Positions 61,839 through 64,000 of a stretch of 64,000 nt of DNA are shown here, piece after piece. The position numbers and the translations under genes were made by a program. The notes under the pieces are model-generated. The model ran no database searches. It was not told where the DNA came from and saw only the letters and a program-made list of their open reading frames with translations. Source of the stretch: Algoriphagus sp. (GTDB lineage: Bacteria > Bacteroidota > Bacteroidia > Cytophagales > Cyclobacteriaceae); contig NZ_JAMWZB010000017.1 of NCBI RefSeq assembly GCF_024305035.1, positions 1-64,000 of the forward strand, read 5' to 3'. Within the stretch, counting starts at the first letter, position 1, and the number at the start of each line of letters is the position of its first letter.

Positions 61839-62762
61839 ATGAAAAAGTTACTCCTCATATTCTTTGTTTTTTTAAGCTTAGAAACTTTCTCCCAAAGCTT
61901 CTATCGCTACCGCTTTGAGGAGCCTTGGTCATTTTCAGCCAGCTTAGGTCCCACCCAATATTTTGGGGAGCTTTATTCCTTTTGGAAATACAATGAAGGG
62001 GTTCAACCCGACTGGAATGCAAATATCGCGTTCCATTACACCTTTGGCACCCACCTGAGAGCACGGGGAGAGTTTTCCTATTACAAAATGTCAGGACAGG
62101 ACCCTCCTTCCGATCCGAGAGCTTATCGAACTCCGAGAGATTTGCACTTCCGGGCTAAAAACTGGGAGATGACAGGTATTATCGAGTATTATTGGCATCC
62201 CGTCAAAGTTCCCAATATCCACCGCCCCCTTTGGAATCCCTATATTTTCTTCGGCATTGGCATGTCCACCAATAATCCGGAAGCCCAACTCGATGGGGTA
62301 TGGCGAGACTTACGCCCCCTTCAACTCGAAAACAATCCCTATGAACGCTACATCACGGTTTTTCCCATGGGACTGGGTTTTAAATACAAGCTCAATGTGT
62401 ACATGGACTTGATCTTTGAAGGGAATTATCGCTTTACCCTGACCGACTACATGGATGATATTTCGGCTTACAATGTCAATGAGTTCTACCTAGACTTGGT
62501 TGATGATTACGTGACGGGTAATAATCCTGATCGACTCAGGCTGGCTATCCGAAACCCTAGTTTTCTCGATGACAATGGCATGCCTGATGTAGACAAAATC
62601 CTACGAAATAACGGTCGGGTTCGCCGAGGTTCAGGTCTTCGTCACCGATACGATGGATACATGACGGTGAATGTAGGCTTGGAAATTCACTTCTCCCGAG
62701 ATATTTTCCAAAACTGGATCTTCAGAAACAGGATTTACGAAAAGCGATTCCGATTCTGGTAA
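61839..62762 (+). CDS. DUF6089-like outer-membrane beta-barrel protein (PorG-like)
   Basis: A 307-residue protein with a signal peptide (KLLLIFFVFLSLETFSQ) and a predicted beta-barrel: ASLGPTQYFGELYSFWK, NIAFHYTFGTHLRARGEFSYY, PYIFFGIGMSTNNPEA, PMGLGFKYKLNVYMDLIFEG, MTVNVGLEIHFSRD. Proteins of this kind, including PorG of the type IX secretion system, sit in the Bacteroidota outer membrane. I cannot say that it belongs to type IX secretion from sequence alone. It ends in RFW, so the C-terminus is aromatic as in barrels. The Na/Pi transporter gene follows after 65 bp. Confidence 0.78.
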   Translation: MKKLLLIFFVFLSLETFSQSFYRYRFEEPWSFSASLGPTQYFGELYSFWKYNEGVQPDWNANIAFHYTFGTHLRARGEFSYYKMSGQDPPSDPRAYRTPRDLHFRAKNWEMTGIIEYYWHPVKVPNIHRPLWNPYIFFGIGMSTNNPEAQLDGVWRDLRPLQLENNPYERYITVFPMGLGFKYKLNVYMDLIFEGNYRFTLTDYMDDISAYNVNEFYLDLVDDYVTGNNPDRLRLAIRNPSFLDDNGMPDVDKILRNNGRVRRGSGLRHRYDGYMTVNVGLEIHFSRDIFQNWIFRNRIYEKRFRFW

Positions 62763-62827
62763 TTTTTTATCCGAGGCAAAAAACTTAATTTTCTACCCTT
62801 GAGCCTTTCTAAGAACTAGGGAAAAAA

Positions 62828-64000
62828 ATGGAAAATTTTAATTATTGGGAGTTTTTGGCGGGCTTGGGGATCTTTTTGTTAGGCATGAGCCAAATGGAAG
62901 GGGGTATTCAGGTACTCGCAGGAAAATCTTTCCGCCAACTTCTTCAAAAATTTACCAATAAACCCTGGAAAGGAATTGTGGTGGGAACCGGGATCACCGC
63001 ATTACTCCAGAGCAGTTCCTTGGTCACCTTACTCGTTCTGGCTTTTTTAGGAGCAGGGGTACTCAGCTTACATCATGCCCTCGGGGTGATTTTGGGAGCT
63101 AATTTAGGCACTACCCTAACCGGCTGGATCGTCGCTACGGTTGGATTTAAGCTCAGCATAGAAGCCATGGCCTTTCCTTTTATCGGCTTAGGCTCCCTAC
63201 TTTTCATCTTTTTTTCACCAAGGCCGCTAGTCAAAAATACGGGACTTCTGATTTTGGGTCTGGGCTTTCTTTTTTTGGGGATCGAATGGATGAAAGGATC
63301 TATTGAAACGATAGCCGATCAGGTGGATCTTGCTCAGTTAAGTTCAATCGGGACGTTTGCCTTTCTGCTTTTCGGCCTGATAATTACTGCCTTGATCCAA
63401 TCCAGTTCGGCGACCTTAGTCATTTTGCTCACCGCCTTACATGCTCAAGTAATCGGATTGGAACAGGCAGCAGCAGCTACCATTGGAGCCAATATCGGAA
63501 CTACCCTTACGGTCATTCTGGGTGCCTTGACCGGCACCCCAGATAAAAAACGACTGGCCCTAGTCCATACCCTTTTTAATGTGATATCCGGACTCCTCGT
63601 TTTTATAGTTCTTGATCAAATCATCGATGGGATCCTCAGCCAATCTATCGCAAAAGATCCCATGATTTCGTTGGTCCTGTTTAACACCTTGCTCAACCTT
63701 TTTGGGATTCTTCTTTTTTACCCTTTTCTTTCGTTGTTAGAAAGTTGGGTGCAGCGGAGATTTCAAGAACAAAAACACTACGCCACCCGGTATATTCAAA
63801 ATGTGGATATTGCCGTACCCGAGGCTGCCATCAGGGCACTCGAAAATGAACTCGATCAAGTTTATGAAAAAACAAAACTGTACATCCAATTAAGTTTAGG
63901 CTTGACAAATGAGCCACAGAATCAAGGTTTTTGGGAGAAAGTACTCGAAAAACCTTTTGAAAAAATCAGTCTTTACAATCAGCTCAAAGAGATCGAGGAC
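62828..64000 (+). CDS. Na/Pi cotransporter family protein (NptA/PNaS type), 3' end outside window
   Basis: The reading frame starts at ATG 62828 and is open to the last base (391 codons), so the gene is cut by the window end. The two inverted-topology repeats of the family are plain: GTGITALLQSSSLVTLLVLA and IITALIQSSSATLVILLTAL with the QSSS motifs that line the Na/phosphate site, each flanked by membrane helices (GVILGANLGTTLTGWI, TIGANIGTTLTVILG). After about residue 310 a PhoU-like helical domain begins (ALENELDQVYEKTKLYIQLS). It imports phosphate with sodium or regulates its uptake. Confidence 0.92.
   Translation, partial: MENFNYWEFLAGLGIFLLGMSQMEGGIQVLAGKSFRQLLQKFTNKPWKGIVVGTGITALLQSSSLVTLLVLAFLGAGVLSLHHALGVILGANLGTTLTGWIVATVGFKLSIEAMAFPFIGLGSLLFIFFSPRPLVKNTGLLILGLGFLFLGIEWMKGSIETIADQVDLAQLSSIGTFAFLLFGLIITALIQSSSATLVILLTALHAQVIGLEQAAAATIGANIGTTLTVILGALTGTPDKKRLALVHTLFNVISGLLVFIVLDQIIDGILSQSIAKDPMISLVLFNTLLNLFGILLFYPFLSLLESWVQRRFQEQKHYATRYIQNVDIAVPEAAIRALENELDQVYEKTKLYIQLSLGLTNEPQNQGFWEKVLEKPFEKISLYNQLKEIED

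Noticed and set aside
1..64000. CRISPR array, tRNA, rRNA or riboswitch
   Set aside because: Nothing with regular spaced repeats, cloverleaf features or a thiamine or cobalamin aptamer was seen by reading, but a covariance search was not possible.

Overview
The window looks like a chromosomal segment of a Bacteroidota bacterium, most likely order Cytophagales and close to Algoriphagus/Cyclobacteriaceae. This is inferred from gene content and promoter style, not from a search. Pointers are the DUF4221-type beta-propeller lipoproteins, the DUF6089 outer-membrane barrel, a TPR plus type-1 binding-fold protein between hemL and guaA, an LptD next to an N-acetylmuramoyl-L-alanine amidase, a GNAT-nitrilase fusion, and promoters of the TTTG / TAnnTTTG type with very short leaders. 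Most of the window is compact core genome. I saw no tRNA, rRNA, CRISPR array or prophage.

Layout. 1-4450: tail of an IS1380-type transposase, an orphan LytTR response regulator and a fused FAD/Fe-S D-lactate-dehydrogenase-like enzyme. 4547-13802: a DUF3784 gene with an early stop, a YdcF-type envelope protein, a hipBA toxin-antitoxin pair with a well-defined control region, a 1290-residue SF1 helicase co-transcribed with an SDR, and a DUF4221 lipoprotein. 13882-15662: rlmD and a small partner. 15663-16898: a gene-free stretch carrying relics of an IS3-type orfA and a tyrosine recombinase. 16899-22462: thiL, methylmalonyl-CoA epimerase, iscA, then gcvT-comB-M81 lipoprotein. 22521-30668: mazG-like, alcohol dehydrogenase, a Gcr-type membrane protein, a two-domain ABC ATPase with a degenerate first half, thioredoxin/Rossmann/dtd, and YkvA/DUF7935-like membrane proteins. 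30782-39662: a second IscA-like protein, small envelope proteins, the WD40-DivIVA-folB-ChaN-DUF4268 operon, a phosphopantetheinyl transferase with a redoxin, a SirB1-like protein and an acyl-CoA carboxylase beta subunit. 39785-43373: the divergent amidase/lptD pair, whose start codons overlap. 43398-55241: a long minus-strand run (yffB, hemL, TPR/PBP1 protein, guaA, phosphotriesterase-like, ligase-associated exonuclease, DUF4221 protein, flavin reductase, small proteins, SDR, folE, queD). 55472-60721: two convergent L,D-transpeptidases and the kdsA-kdsC-GNAT/nitrilase operon. 60889-64000: MscS channel, DUF6089 barrel and a Na/Pi cotransporter cut by the window edge.

Functional themes are cell-envelope building (LptD, KdsA/KdsC, two L,D-transpeptidases, amidase, ElyC-like, MscS), pterin/folate chemistry (folE, queD, folB), C1, propionate/branched-chain and cofactor metabolism (gcvT, mce, accB-type, thiL, hemL, guaA), and redox/Fe-S maintenance. 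The accessory part is small: hipBA with the helicase, and the 1.2 kb relic zone before thiL. No clearly new multi-gene system stands out. The best leads are the hipBA operator architecture next to the helicase, the helicase's nuclease-like tail, and several catalytically degenerate paralogues.
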